Positions 6,894-15,940 of a stretch of 64,000 nt of DNA are shown here, one piece after another. The translations under genes were made by a program, and so were the position numbers. The notes below the pieces were generated by a model. The model did no database searches. It saw only the letters and a list, made by a program, of their open reading frames with translations, and was not told the origin of the DNA. Source of the stretch: Pleomorphomonas sp. (GTDB lineage Bacteria; Pseudomonadota; Alphaproteobacteria; Rhizobiales; Pleomorphomonadaceae). The stretch's first letter is position 1, and every line of letters begins with the position of its first letter. The stretch lies in contig JARKNW010000050.1 of assembly GCA_029976075.1 (NCBI GenBank), forward strand, positions 38,367 to 102,366. The letters are read 5' to 3'.

Positions 6894-8267
6894 TCAGGCA
6901 GCGACCGCCGACATGACCAGTTCGACCCGAAGTCCTTCACCCCAATCAGGCTTGGAAAGAGCAATCTGGATTCCGAGGCGCTTGGCGATCTCGGCGACAA
7001 TGGCCAGACCGAGGCCAGCCCCGTCGCGATCACCAGCGGACACACGATGGAACTTCAGAAATACTGCCTCGCGCTGATCTTCCGGAATCCCGGGTCCCCG
7101 GTCGTCAATCGTCAGCCGCCAATCAGCTCCGGCGGCGGAAATCTCGATGCGAAGCTCACCGCCATCCGGTGAGTATTTGACGGCATTGTCGACAAGATTG
7201 TCGATCAGCAGGCGCAGAAGCAGCCTGTCGGCGTTGACATACGCCGCTTCGCTTCCCACGAGCTCCACTTCAAAACCACGATTACCAAGGATCATCCCGA
7301 CATCGGCCAGCGAAGCGGCGGCGATCTCATGAAGATTGAGCGCCTCAAGACGAAGCGGTTGGTGGCTGACGCGAGCGAGATGAAGCAGTTGGGCGATCAG
7401 ATGCATGGCCCTCTCGTTGCTGGCCACGAGATCCTTCATCAACTGACGTCGCTCTTCGTCGTCAGTCGCCTGCTCCAGCATCTGCAGCAAAAGCTTGATA
7501 CCCGCCTGCGGCGTTCTGAGCTGGTGGGCAGCGAGATCGGCGAACCGCCGCTCCAAGGTAAGGGACGTATCCAGTTTTTGCATGAACTGGTTGAGCGAGC
7601 GGACAAGTGGCAGGAGATCGCTCGGCATGTTGCTCGTCGAGAGGACCGACAAGTCATCGGGTGTCCTCGATCGGATTTGCCTCACCAGGTTTCGAATGTG
7701 ACTGAGCCCGTTGTTGATCACCAGCCATGTCAGAAGCGCTATAGCCGGCACCAGGACCAGTAGAGGCAAGGCGATATCAAGGAGAATATTGCCAACAAGG
7801 CTCTTTCGCAAAGCGACCTTCTCAGCCACCTCGATGACGATGTCTGTCTCGGCAATCGGCAGCGAATAAACCCGCCACTTTTCACCCGTGTAGATGTAGT
7901 CGGCAAATCCGACCTTGAACGACGGAACGCTCGCAGGAAAAGCGTTGCTGCTGACCATGGCGAGGGCTGATCCCTTCCATGATCGGAAGGCATGGGCATC
8001 GGCGTAATCGTCCGCGTCCTCATTGAGCGCCAGTTGGTTGCCCATGGAAAAATCGATATCCGGCACTTCCACCGGCTCCGGAAAATCGTTCCGGTGCAGA
8101 TGCCCCTTCAGCAGGATCCAAAGGGTATTGGCGTCGTTGATGAGCTCGGCATCGTAGATATTCTCGATCTCGTGCGTGGCGCTGCGGTAAGCAAGCGCCC
8201 CGACGATCAGGATCGTGGCCATGAGCGTCGGAAGAATGCGCCAGAACAGGCGCTGGCTGAGCGTCAT
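6894..8267 (-). CDS. Sensor histidine kinase (TctE/QseC-like)
   Basis: 457 residues of an inner-membrane sensor kinase. Membrane helices are at about 11-27 and 158-184, bracketing a periplasmic domain of about 130 residues that belongs to no family I can name. The dimerisation/phosphoacceptor segment has its His at about residue 248 (AAHQLRTP). The ATPase domain shows the N box (NLVDNAVKYSPDG), a DDRGPGIP G1 box and GAGLGLAIV G2 box. It starts four bases after the response regulator stop, so the two are one operon. It would phosphorylate that regulator; the stimulus is unknown. The metabolic cluster that follows on the same strand is a candidate target. Confidence 0.9.
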   Translation of the reverse strand: MTLSQRLFWRILPTLMATILIVGALAYRSATHEIENIYDAELINDANTLWILLKGHLHRNDFPEPVEVPDIDFSMGNQLALNEDADDYADAHAFRSWKGSALAMVSSNAFPASVPSFKVGFADYIYTGEKWRVYSLPIAETDIVIEVAEKVALRKSLVGNILLDIALPLLVLVPAIALLTWLVINNGLSHIRNLVRQIRSRTPDDLSVLSTSNMPSDLLPLVRSLNQFMQKLDTSLTLERRFADLAAHQLRTPQAGIKLLLQMLEQATDDEERRQLMKDLVASNERAMHLIAQLLHLARVSHQPLRLEALNLHEIAAASLADVGMILGNRGFEVELVGSEAAYVNADRLLLRLLIDNLVDNAVKYSPDGGELRIEISAAGADWRLTIDDRGPGIPEDQREAVFLKFHRVSAGDRDGAGLGLAIVAEIAKRLGIQIALSKPDWGEGLRVELVMSAVAA

Positions 8268-8271
8268 CGCG

Positions 8272-8928
8272 TTATCGCTCCACCATATAGCCCACGCCGC
8301 GAATCGACTTGATAAAGGCCGAGCCCAGCTTGCGCCTCAGGTTATAGACGGCGACCTCAATGGTGTTGCTTTCGGTCGTCGATTCCGCATCGTAGAGCGC
8401 ATACTCGATATCGGTCTTGGTGACGTAACGCCCTGCCCGCTCCATCAGAAGCCGCAAGAGATGAAACTCCTTGGCTGGCAAATGCAATGGTTCGCCAGCC
8501 CGGCGGGCCACAAGGGCAGCAGGATCGAGCTCTACGTCACCGGATACGAGAAGCGTCACGGCGCGCCCGTCCCTACGCCGCGTCAACGCGCGAATGCGGG
8601 CCAAGAGTTCATCGAGATCGAACGGCTTGACGAGATAGTCGTCCGCCCCGCCATCAAGCCCTTCGACGCGGTGTTTCACGCTATCGAGGGCCGTCAGGAA
8701 CAAAACCGGCGTCTGATTGGCCTTGCTGCGGAGCGACCGGACAATATCAAACCCGCTCATCCGCGGCAGGTTCACGTCCAGAACGGCCACGGCATAATCA
8801 TTGTCTTCGCACGCCGCCAGGCCGGATTCCCCGTCGGTGAACCAGTCGACGCCATAGGCGTGTTTCTCAAGAGCCCGTTTGAGCGACGGCCCGAGAATAT
8901 GGTCGTCTTCGACGAGGAGAATACGCAG
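8272..8928 (-). CDS. OmpR/PhoB-family response regulator with CTG start
   Basis: 218 residues with a receiver domain (acidic pair D8-D9, phosphoacceptor D51 in VLDVNLP, and Lys in LVKPFD) and a C-terminal winged helix with the family motif TESNTIEVAVYNLRRKLG. No ATG, GTG or TTG allows a full-length receiver domain: the frame is closed by a TAG 9 codons upstream of the conserved start. The reading RILLVEDD is directly preceded by CTG at 8926-8928, exactly where the family has Met, and AGAGG sits 7-8 bases before it. I therefore place the start at this CTG. A GTG at 8790 would delete the first 46 residues. It is divergent from lexA and co-operonic with the sensor kinase. Confidence 0.85.
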   Translation of the reverse strand: MRILLVEDDHILGPSLKRALEKHAYGVDWFTDGESGLAACEDNDYAVAVLDVNLPRMSGFDIVRSLRSKANQTPVLFLTALDSVKHRVEGLDGGADDYLVKPFDLDELLARIRALTRRRDGRAVTLLVSGDVELDPAALVARRAGEPLHLPAKEFHLLRLLMERAGRYVTKTDIEYALYDAESTTESNTIEVAVYNLRRKLGSAFIKSIRGVGYMVER

Positions 8929-9125
8929 CTGAGCACCTCTGTTCTGGTGGCGCTAAAAGCCCCGGCGGCCCACAGTCGACCGCCAGGGCCAAGCAATAAG
9001 CGGAGGACTTCGCCCAACAGGTTATTCCGCGTCAATCAAATCGTCTAGCGGCCGGTCAGAGTGATGGAATCCAGCCAGCAAGTCGGAGATAGACATCTTG
9101 AACCGTCTCGGTGGGGCAAATCCCA

Positions 9126-9171
9126 TTGCAGAACACACACGGAACATGTTAACTCTGTTCGTGATTTGTAC
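9126..9171 (+). promoter_or_regulatory. lexA promoter region with two LexA boxes
   Basis: GAAC-ACACACG-GAAC at 9131-9145 is an exact match to the alphaproteobacterial SOS box GAAC-N7-GAAC. A second, one-mismatch direct repeat GTTC-GTGATTT-GTAC lies at 9157-9171. A possible promoter (TTGCAG at 9126-9131, 17 bases, TTAACT at 9149-9154) overlaps the first box. This is the arrangement expected for LexA autorepression. The boxes are about 54-94 bases before the lexA start and also upstream of the divergent response regulator. Confidence 0.75.
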
Positions 9172-9224
9172 CGAATCGCGCCACGGCGCAACCGGCGTAT
9201 CGGCCGACCAGCGGGGACCAGACG

Positions 9225-9938
9225 ATGCTCACGCGCAAGCAGCTCGAACTCCTGATGTTTATTCATGAGCGGCTGAAGGAATCTGGTGTTCCGCCGTCCT
9301 TCGACGAGATGAAGGATGCCCTGGATCTGAAGTCGAAATCCGGCATTCATCGCCTCATCACGGCACTGGAAGAGCGGGGCTTCATCCGTCGCCTGCCGAA
9401 CAGGGCGCGAGCGCTCGAGGTGATCAAGTTACCCGAGACCATGCAACCCGGCATTGGTCGCGCACGCAAAGGGTTCGCTCCTGCGGTCATTGAGGGCGAC
9501 GGTGGCCGCAAGGCACCCGCGTCAAGTGTTTCTGAGCCGCCGTTGGAAAGTCGCGATACCGTGCCGGTGCCGGTAATGGGACGCATCGCGGCCGGTGTTC
9601 CGATTGCGGCCATCCAGAACCAATCGCACATCTTGCACGTACCGATCGATCTTGTGGCTGGTGGCGAGCATTACGCCCTTGAGGTGCGCGGTGACTCGAT
9701 GATCGAAGCCGGCATTCTCGATGGCGATACCGTTGTCATCAAGAAGTCCGATACCGCCGACTCCGGCGACATCATCGTGGCACTGGTCGACGATGAAGAG
9801 GCGACACTGAAGCGTCTGCGTCGCAAGGGCGCCTCCGTGGCCCTCGAGGCCGCCAATCCGGCCTATGAGACACGCATTTTCGGACCTGATCGCGTTCGTA
9901 TCCAGGGGCGTCTTGTCGCGCTGATGCGGCGTTATTAA
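9225..9938 (+). CDS. lexA: SOS-response repressor and protease LexA
   Basis: 237 residues, usual for alphaproteobacterial LexA. The N-terminal winged helix (about residues 1-68) recognises the SOS boxes. An acidic linker of about 40 residues follows, then the S24 autoprotease domain. The self-cleavage site is A123-G124, catalytic Ser158 lies in GDSMIEAG, and Lys196 lies in EATLKRL. On DNA damage, RecA filaments stimulate self-cleavage and derepress the SOS regulon. The upstream region carries two LexA boxes, so the gene is autoregulated. It is a monocistronic gene with a strong hairpin downstream. Confidence 0.97.
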   Translation: MLTRKQLELLMFIHERLKESGVPPSFDEMKDALDLKSKSGIHRLITALEERGFIRRLPNRARALEVIKLPETMQPGIGRARKGFAPAVIEGDGGRKAPASSVSEPPLESRDTVPVPVMGRIAAGVPIAAIQNQSHILHVPIDLVAGGEHYALEVRGDSMIEAGILDGDTVVIKKSDTADSGDIIVALVDDEEATLKRLRRKGASVALEAANPAYETRIFGPDRVRIQGRLVALMRRY

Positions 9939-9983
9939 TCCCCTCGCAGCATCGTCCGCCGCTGAAACCGAGTTTCGTATCCC

Positions 9984-10019
9984 ACCAACCGGAGGCGCTA
10001 AGCCTCCGTTCCAGTTGGT
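9984..10019. terminator. Hairpin between convergent lexA and queA
   Basis: CGGAGGC and GCCTCCG (7 bp) around GCTAA, extended by ACCAAC/GTTGGT outer arms. It lies 45 bases after the lexA stop and about 70 bases after the queA stop on the other strand. There is no long T-tract on either side, so its strength as an intrinsic terminator is uncertain. Confidence 0.5.
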
Positions 10020-10085
10020 CGGCCTTCCTCTATGTTTCTAAAGGTGTTGTTCACTGCGACACCCTAACCGAAAGTGCTGCCCCGG

Positions 10086-11180
10086 TTAGTCTTTCCTCGG
10101 CAATCTGCTTTCCCGTGAGGGGTGAAGCAGCGAAGTGTCGCCGTAGGAGTAGAAGCGATAGCCATTGGTGATGGCATGGCCATAGGCGGCGCGCATGGTG
10201 TCGAGCCCGGAGAAGGCCGATACCAGCATGAACAGCGTCGACTTCGGCAGGTGAAAGTTGGTCATCAACAGATCGACGGCGCGGAAGCGATAGCCGGGCG
10301 TGATGAAGATATCGGTCGCCCCCGCAAACGGCCGAATGAGACCGTCGTCGCCGGCGGCGCTCTCCAGAAGTCGGAGGGATGTGGTGCCGACAGCCACCAC
10401 CCTGCCCCCGCGCGCCCGAACCGCATTGAGGGCGTCGGCGGTCTCTGCCGAAACATGCCCCACTTCGGAATGCATCTTATGGTCTTCTGTGTCATCCACC
10501 TTCATCGGCAGGAAGGTGCCGGCGCCGACGTGCAGCGTTACGAAGTGGCGGCCGATCCCGCGCGCATCCAGGCGATCAAAGAGCTCCGGCGTAAAGTGAA
10601 GCCCGGCAGTCGGTGCGGCAACCGCCCCGCTCTCTCGCGCATAGACGGTTTGATAATCGGCACGATCATGCTCATCCTCGGCACGGCGGGCCGCGATATA
10701 GGGTGGCAGCGGGATATGGCCAACTGCCATCAGGGCCATATCCAGATCGGGACCGGCGCAATCGAAGACGAGCGTTATTTCTCCATCCTCGCCTTTCTCG
10801 GCAACTTTCGCGCCCAGGTCTGAGGCCGCCGCGTCCGCACCGAAAAACGTAACCCGATCGCCGGCGCGCAGTTTGCGCGCGCCTTTGACAAAGGCCCGCC
10901 AGCGATCGGCCGCCTCTCGCATGTGCAAGGTGGCGGAGAAGCGAACCGGCTCTGCGCCGGAGCGTCCGCGCCGCCCTTCAAGTTGGGCGGGGATCACCTT
11001 GGTGTCGTTGAAGACGAGCGCATCACCCGGCAAAAGCAGCTCGGCTAGGTCGCGCGCATGTCTGTCTTCGAGCGGCTCTCCCGGACGAACCACCAGCAGG
11101 CGTGACGCGTCACGCGGAACGGCAGGACGCAAAGCGATACGCTCGGGCGGCAACTCGAAATCAAAAGCTGAAACTTGCAT
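10086..11180 (-). CDS. queA: tRNA preQ1(34) S-adenosylmethionine ribosyltransferase-isomerase QueA
   Basis: 364 residues, typical of QueA. The enzyme transfers and isomerises the ribosyl part of SAM onto preQ1 at tRNA position 34 to give epoxyqueuosine. Diagnostic stretches include [14 protein letters not shown] at the N-terminus, [37 protein letters not shown] and the C-terminal [17 protein letters not shown] use the ATG at 11180; a longer frame to 11243 adds 21 residues that do not fit the family. No other queuosine gene is adjacent in this window; tgt is often downstream in related genomes but is absent here. Confidence 0.96.
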   Translation of the reverse strand: MQVSAFDFELPPERIALRPAVPRDASRLLVVRPGEPLEDRHARDLAELLLPGDALVFNDTKVIPAQLEGRRGRSGAEPVRFSATLHMREAADRWRAFVKGARKLRAGDRVTFFGADAAASDLGAKVAEKGEDGEITLVFDCAGPDLDMALMAVGHIPLPPYIAARRAEDEHDRADYQTVYARESGAVAAPTAGLHFTPELFDRLDARGIGRHFVTLHVGAGTFLPMKVDDTEDHKMHSEVGHVSAETADALNAVRARGGRVVAVGTTSLRLLESAAGDDGLIRPFAGATDIFITPGYRFRAVDLLMTNFHLPKSTLFMLVSAFSGLDTMRAAYGHAITNGYRFYSYGDTSLLHPSRESRLPRKD

Positions 11181-11744
11181 GTCCCTGCATAGGCACGACG
11201 CGGCGCGAAAGGCAACGGCCTTTGGAAACAGGGTCAAATGCACCTCGGAGTTTCGCTATGGTCCTGAGGCGCTCAGGCGAGCGTCGCCCTTTGCCTGTCG
11301 GTCCTCGGCTCGCCTCACCGTCCTGCCACCACGCCATCGCCGGCAGGGCCACCGAGATGAGGCCCACCGCTACGGACGCGCGATGAACTGGCATCGCCTC
11401 GAACATCAATGAATGACAGCTGTCGACGTCATCAGGTGAACACGGTCTCTGGTATCCTCCTCTGGATGGCCGGTCCGTAATGCCAAGAACACGCGCAACG
11501 GATCATCAAACCTGTTCGATCCGGAAGTCGCTCGAAAACTGCCGCTTGGCCTCTACGCGAATTTTCGAAGACGGTCTCAAGTTGCTCTTCAGATCGATCG
11601 CGAAATGCAAACCAGCCCACGCGGACATGCAGAACTTGAAGGATAACCGGCTAAAAATAACGCGCTCGCGGGAACTGCGACTAGCGCCAGCAGGGTTCAT
11701 CGGATAAACCGCGTGCCGAAAAGTCCAAAAAACAAGGACCGACC
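11181..11744. other. Intergenic region between queA and the phosphate genes
   Basis: About 560 bases between divergent genes. Several short frames exist, including one on the minus strand at 11161-11409 with a hydrophobic start, but it overlaps the queA start and its C-terminal half looks random. It must contain the queA and DUF47 promoters; no clear hexamers or Pho box stood out to me. Confidence 0.5.
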
Positions 11745-12386
11745 ATGCTTGAGTGGTTCCGCAAGCTCCTTCCGCACGAAGAGCAGTTCTTCACCCTGTT
11801 CGCCCAGCATTCAGAAACCGTCGTTACCGCCGCTCATTCGCTGAACGCTCTTCTTTCAGGCGACGATCGCGACGCGCGTATCGCAGAGATAGTCGCGCTT
11901 GAAGACAAGGCCGACGGCATTACCCGCGAAGTGCTGCTGGCCGTCCGGCGGAGCTTCATCACGCCGTTCGATCGCAACGACATCAAGGATCTCATCCAGT
12001 CGATGGACGACACCATCGACACCATGCACCGCGTGGTGAAAACCATCCTGCTGTTCGAGCAGCGCGTTTTCGACCCAGGCATGCAGGACATGGGCCTGGA
12101 TATCGTCCAGGCATCAAAACTGATCGTCGAGGCCATCCCGCTGCTCAAGAACGTCGGCAACAATGCCCCGCGGCTGACGGCACTCTCCGAAGAGGTCACT
12201 CGCGTCGAAGGCCATTCGGACTTCCTGCACGATAACGGCCTCAAGGATCTCTATCGTCGCCATGGCACCGGCAATGCGATGGGCTACATCATTGGCAGCC
12301 AGATCTACGGCGAACTCGAGAAAGTGCTCGACCGTTTCGAGGATGTTGCCAAGGAAATCAGCGGCATCGTGATCGAGAACGTCTGA
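11745..12386 (+). CDS. DUF47 family (PhoU-like) accessory of the Pit phosphate transporter
   Basis: 213 residues of an all-helical DUF47/PhoU-like protein. Matching features are the start region RKLLPHEEQFFTLFAQH, a DDRDARIAEIVALEDKADGI metal-binding-type helix, FDRNDIKDLIQSMDDTIDT, and a late segment rich in Glu (EELEKVLDRFEDVAKEI-type). Such proteins are always linked to Pit-type phosphate carriers and are thought to control them. Its TGA overlaps the ATG of the transporter gene by one base. Regulation by phosphate is likely, although I do not see an obvious Pho box. Confidence 0.9.
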   Translation: MLEWFRKLLPHEEQFFTLFAQHSETVVTAAHSLNALLSGDDRDARIAEIVALEDKADGITREVLLAVRRSFITPFDRNDIKDLIQSMDDTIDTMHRVVKTILLFEQRVFDPGMQDMGLDIVQASKLIVEAIPLLKNVGNNAPRLTALSEEVTRVEGHSDFLHDNGLKDLYRRHGTGNAMGYIIGSQIYGELEKVLDRFEDVAKEISGIVIENV

Positions 12387-13387
12387 TGGAGACGATCGCC
12401 CTTCCATTGCTCGTCGGCTTGGTTGGCATCGCGTTGCTGTTCGACTTCCTGAACGGCCTTCACGATGCCGCCAACTCGATCGCAACAATCGTATCGACGC
12501 GTGTACTGAGGCCGCAGTATGCGGTTTTCTGGGCCGCGTTTTTCAATTTCATCGCCTTTCTGTTCTTCGGCCTGCACGTGGCGACGACGCTTGGCAAGGG
12601 CATCATCGATCCTTCCATCGTCACGCCGCACGTCGTCTTCGCCGCCCTGATGGGCGCCATCGTCTGGAACATCGTTACCTGGGTTGCCGGCATTCCATCG
12701 TCCTCCTCTCACGCCCTCGTTGGTGGGCTGGTCGGGGCGGGCCTTGCCAAAACAGGCTTCAGCGCCGTCGTCTGGTCGGGGCTGATCAAGACCGCGAGCG
12801 CCATCTTCCTGTCGCCCGCCCTGGGGTTCTTTCTGGCGCTGATGCTGGTGCTGGCGGTGTCCTGGACCTTTGTGAGACGCACGCCGTTTGCAGTCGACAG
12901 GACGTTCAGACATCTGCAGTTCGTCTCCGCCTCGCTTTACTCGCTCGGCCATGGCGGCAACGACGCACAGAAGACAATGGGCATCATCGCCGTGCTCCTT
13001 TACTCGCAGGGTTATCTCGGCGGTGAGTTCTACGTCCCCTTCTGGGTGGTTATCGCCTGCCAGTCGGCCATGGCGCTCGGCACCTTGATGGGTGGATGGC
13101 GCATCGTCCATACGATGGGCTCGAAGATCACCCGTCTCAACCCGATGCAAGGCTTCTGCGCGGAATCAGGCGGCGCCATCACCCTGTTCATCGCAACGTA
13201 CTTCGGCATACCAGTGTCGACGACACATACCATCACCGGCGCCATTATCGGCGTTGGCGCCGCGCGGCGCGTATCGGCAGTGCGCTGGGGCATCGCCGGC
13301 AACATCGTGATCGCCTGGATCATCACCATGCCGGCCGGTGCAGCCATCGCTGCCAGCGCCTATTGGCTCGTCGGCCTGTTCGTCTGA
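12386..13387 (+). CDS. pit: Inorganic phosphate transporter, PiT family
   Basis: 333 residues with about ten membrane helices and the two PiT signature repeats: GLHDAANSIATIVSTRVL near residue 27 and, in the second half, GGNDAQKTMGII followed by TTHTITGAIIGVGA. These carriers import phosphate as a metal-phosphate complex with protons, or with sodium in some members. Start and stop overlap the DUF47 gene and the convergent DUF817 gene; the last 28 bases are shared with the latter. Together with DUF47 it forms a low-affinity phosphate uptake pair. Confidence 0.95.
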   Translation: METIALPLLVGLVGIALLFDFLNGLHDAANSIATIVSTRVLRPQYAVFWAAFFNFIAFLFFGLHVATTLGKGIIDPSIVTPHVVFAALMGAIVWNIVTWVAGIPSSSSHALVGGLVGAGLAKTGFSAVVWSGLIKTASAIFLSPALGFFLALMLVLAVSWTFVRRTPFAVDRTFRHLQFVSASLYSLGHGGNDAQKTMGIIAVLLYSQGYLGGEFYVPFWVVIACQSAMALGTLMGGWRIVHTMGSKITRLNPMQGFCAESGGAITLFIATYFGIPVSTTHTITGAIIGVGAARRVSAVRWGIAGNIVIAWIITMPAGAAIAASAYWLVGLFV

Positions 13388-14256
13388 TCGGTCTCCTTCT
13401 CCGTCCGCCCATCCTCCGGCGGACGGGGCGGCAGAACGAGCGTGACCAACGTAAAACTCACGAACAGCAGCAGGTACCAGGATCCCATTTTCCCAAGGGA
13501 TACGAGGTGCCATGTCCGCTGCCCAGGATAGAGCCAGGTCCCTGTGAAGGTACCGACATTCTCCGCCACCCACATGAAGGCGGCGGTCAGGACGGCGGCG
13601 ACGATCAGCGGCATCCAGCGAGGGGTCTCGTCCGTCTTGAAAAAGATCCTCACGCGTCCATAGAGGACACCTGTTGCCGCAAACAGACACCAGCGGACAT
13701 CGTAAAGGAAGTGGTGGAAGAAGAAGTTGGCGTAGATCGCCAGCGAAAGGACAACGGTCCAGGCGAGCTTCGGGTAGCAGGTGAAGCGCATGTCGAAGAC
13801 GCGAATGGCACGCGCCATGTAGCTGCCGACCGAACCGTACATGAAGCCTGAAAACAGCGGCACGCCACCGATCGCCATCACCGCCGGCTCGGGATAGGTC
13901 CAGGAGCCGATGTGAACCTTGAAAACTTCCATGGCGGTGCCGACGACATGGTAGACGGCGATCACCTTCACCTCTGAAAAACTCTCAAGACGGAACACCA
14001 GCATCAGAAGCTGAACTGTCAGCGCAAACGCGAAGAGAAAGTCGTAACGGTGGATGGGCCAATCCCCCCACCAGACGTACTTCGTGACGATGAGTGCCGA
14101 TAGCATCGCTCCTCCGAAGAGGCAGGACCACGCCTGCTTGAGACCAAAAAGAACGAACTCGGCGACCGGTTTGGGCAAATGGGACAGGACGCGCCGCAAC
14201 GCCAGGCGAAGCGGTTCCAGCAGGGGGCCGGTGGCGTGCTCTGGCGCAGAAGAAAT
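13360..14256 (-). CDS. DUF817 family integral membrane protein (start uncertain)
   Basis: About 298 residues, with seven or eight hydrophobic segments and polar motifs spread through the helices (VGTAMEVFKVHIGSWTYPEP, GGVPLFSGFMYGSVGSYMAR, WVAENVGTFTGTWLYPGQ). These match the DUF817 family, whose function is unknown. The family-like sequence begins near FVLFGLKQAWSCLFGG. No ATG or GTG precedes it within a sensible distance: in-frame TTG codons lie inside the first helix region, and an ATT at 14254-14256 has GAGG 6 bases before it. I list the ATT as the outer limit. It runs convergently into pit. Confidence 0.7.
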   Translation of the reverse strand: MSSAPEHATGPLLEPLRLALRRVLSHLPKPVAEFVLFGLKQAWSCLFGGAMLSALIVTKYVWWGDWPIHRYDFLFAFALTVQLLMLVFRLESFSEVKVIAVYHVVGTAMEVFKVHIGSWTYPEPAVMAIGGVPLFSGFMYGSVGSYMARAIRVFDMRFTCYPKLAWTVVLSLAIYANFFFHHFLYDVRWCLFAATGVLYGRVRIFFKTDETPRWMPLIVAAVLTAAFMWVAENVGTFTGTWLYPGQRTWHLVSLGKMGSWYLLLFVSFTLVTLVLPPRPPEDGRTEKETDQTNRPTSQ

Positions 14257-14267
14257 GACGACCTCGC

Positions 14268-14306
14268 ACGTATAAAAAGAGCGCCGACGGATTGCTCCGC
14301 CGGCGC
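14268..14306 (-). terminator. Terminator after the cytoplasmic cyclophilin gene
   Basis: On the minus strand a GC-rich hairpin (arms GCGCCG.CGGA and TCCG.CGGCGC, with one T-G pair) is followed by TCTTTTTA. It lies about 27 bases after the ppiB stop, in the right orientation for a factor-independent terminator. It also forms the leader of the DUF817 gene that follows. Confidence 0.75.
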
Positions 14307-14332
14307 AAAACTCAGATCGGCAGGACCAATCC

Positions 14333-14809
14333 TCAGGCAGCGTCTGCGGCCACGACGACCGAGACGATCTTGTCAGGGTCACGAACCGGCTCGCCGCGCT
14401 TGATCTTGTCGACGTTTTCCATGCCCTCGATGACCTTTCCCCACACCGTGTACTGCTTGTCCAGGAAGCGGGCATCATCGAAACAGATGAAAAACTGCGA
14501 GTTGGCGCTGTTCGGGTTCATGGCACGCGCCATCGACACCGTGCCGCGCACATGAGGCTCGGCGTTGAACTCCTGCTTGAGGTCCGGATACTTCGAGCCC
14601 CCCGTGCCGGTGCCATGCGGACAGCCGGTCTGAGCCATGAAGCCGTCGATCACCCGGTGGAAGACGATGCCGTCGTAGAACTTCTCGCGCACCAGCTTCT
14701 TGATGTGAGCGACATGGTTGGGAGCCAGATCGGGCCGCATCTCGATGACGACGGTGCCCTTGGTGGTTTCCATGACGAGGGTGTTCTCGGGATCCTTGAT
14801 ATCGGCCAC
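14333..14809 (-). CDS. ppiB: Peptidyl-prolyl cis-trans isomerase, cyclophilin type (cytoplasmic)
   Basis: 158 residues with no signal peptide. Cyclophilin core motifs are FYDGIVFHRVIDGFMAQTG (active-site Arg and Phe), GTVSMARAMNPNSANSQFFI and FLDKQYTVWGKVIEGM. The enzyme speeds rotation about Xaa-Pro bonds during protein folding. It lies 67 bases after a second, exported cyclophilin gene that it closely resembles, so the pair looks like a tandem duplication, with the upstream copy adapted to the periplasm. Confidence 0.93.
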   Translation of the reverse strand: MADIKDPENTLVMETTKGTVVIEMRPDLAPNHVAHIKKLVREKFYDGIVFHRVIDGFMAQTGCPHGTGTGGSKYPDLKQEFNAEPHVRGTVSMARAMNPNSANSQFFICFDDARFLDKQYTVWGKVIEGMENVDKIKRGEPVRDPDKIVSVVVAADAA

Positions 14810-14876
14810 GCGGGCCTCCTTTCAGGTCTGATTGTCGGCAGTGCTCTTAACACGGCCGACCGGGAAGTTCGATTGA

Positions 14877-15410
14877 TCAGTTCGGAGCAGATGCGAGACG
14901 TGCCTTGACGATCTTGTCCGGCTTGGCCGGCGGCTCGCCGCGATTGATCTTGTCGACCACATCCATCCCGTCGGTGACCTGCCCCCAGACGGTGTACTGA
15001 CCATCAAGGAAGCTGCCGTCGGCGAACATGATGAAGAACTGCGAGTTGGCGCTGTTGGGGTCTTGGGCGCGTGCCATCCCCACCGTGCCGCGTCCAAAAT
15101 GGGCCTTGGAGAACTCCGCGGGAATGTCGGGAAGGTCTGAACCGCCCATCCCAGTTCCGGTGGGATCGCCCGTCTGGGCCATGAAGCCCTCGATCACGCG
15201 ATGGAAGATGATGCCGTCATAGAAATGCTTGCCCACCAGAGCCTTGATCTGCGCGACGTGCTTGGGCGCGAGATCGGGCCTGAGCTCGATGGTCACTTTG
15301 CCCTTGCTGGTCTCGAGGATCAGCGTGTTGTCTGGCGAAGCGGCGTTGGCGCCTGTCGCCAGCACAAGGCTGGTAGCGGCGAGCGCCGCGAGAAACGTCC
15401 TGCGGATCAC
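14877..15410 (-). CDS. ppiA: Peptidyl-prolyl cis-trans isomerase, cyclophilin type (periplasmic)
   Basis: 177 residues. The first 23 form a Sec signal peptide (MIRRTFLAALAATSLVLATG then ANA before the cleavage point). The cyclophilin domain shows FYDGIIFHRVIEGFMAQTGD, GTVGMARAQDPNSANSQFFI and the C-terminal GQYTVWGQVTDGMDVVDKI. It probably assists folding of exported proteins. It lies between coaD and ppiB in one minus-strand run. The name ppiA is by role and location, not by a specific orthology test. Confidence 0.9.
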   Translation of the reverse strand: MIRRTFLAALAATSLVLATGANAASPDNTLILETSKGKVTIELRPDLAPKHVAQIKALVGKHFYDGIIFHRVIEGFMAQTGDPTGTGMGGSDLPDIPAEFSKAHFGRGTVGMARAQDPNSANSQFFIMFADGSFLDGQYTVWGQVTDGMDVVDKINRGEPPAKPDKIVKARLASAPN

Positions 15411-15442
15411 ATCGATCTCCCTATCTTTCTATTGTGACCGTC

Positions 15443-15940
15443 TCAGCGGCCGCTGTAGCGGGCGCGGAGTTTCTCCGACACCTGCGGCGGAACAAAGGCG
15501 GTAACGTCGCCACCCAATCGAGCGATCTGTTTGACGAGGCTGGAGGCAACGTGGCGGACACCTGACGATGCGCCGAAATAGACTGTGTCGATTTCAGGTG
15601 CCATGGCCGCATTCATGCCGGCCATCCCCACCTCAACGTCGAGGTCGGAGCTATTCCGTATCCCGCGAACGATGACACGTGCCTCATGTTGGCGGGCAAT
15701 GTCGACAACGAGGCAAGTGAACGTCACGACGTCGATTCGGCCACCGGTCCGAACGGCAATCGGCATCACCAACTCGCAAAGCATGGCCTCGCGTTCGGCG
15801 GCATCGAACTCGCTCTTCTTCTCGTGGTGAACCCCGATGGCCACCACCAACCTGTCGAACAAGCGAGAAGCGCGCTCGATGATATCGAGATGGCCGTAGG
15901 TGACCGGATCGAAAGAACCGGCATAAAGAGCTGTCGTCAT
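15443..15940 (-). CDS. coaD: Phosphopantetheine adenylyltransferase CoaD
   Basis: 165 residues, the normal length. It has the nucleotidyltransferase signature GSFDPVTYGHLDII at residues 8-21 (with the T/HxGH-type His) and RGIRNSSDLDVEVGMAGMN further on. It carries out the fourth step of coenzyme A synthesis, joining AMP to 4'-phosphopantetheine. The ATG at 15940 has AGAGG upstream; a longer frame to 16030 adds 30 non-family residues. It is 32 bases upstream of the periplasmic cyclophilin gene, an association also common in other Hyphomicrobiales. Confidence 0.95.
   Translation of the reverse strand: MTTALYAGSFDPVTYGHLDIIERASRLFDRLVVAIGVHHEKKSEFDAAEREAMLCELVMPIAVRTGGRIDVVTFTCLVVDIARQHEARVIVRGIRNSSDLDVEVGMAGMNAAMAPEIDTVYFGASSGVRHVASSLVKQIARLGGDVTAFVPPQVSEKLRARYSGR

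Noticed and set aside
11161..11409. Minus-strand frame with a signal-peptide-like start
   Set aside because: It overlaps the queA start, lacks a ribosome-binding site, and its C-terminal half is random-looking and Arg-rich.
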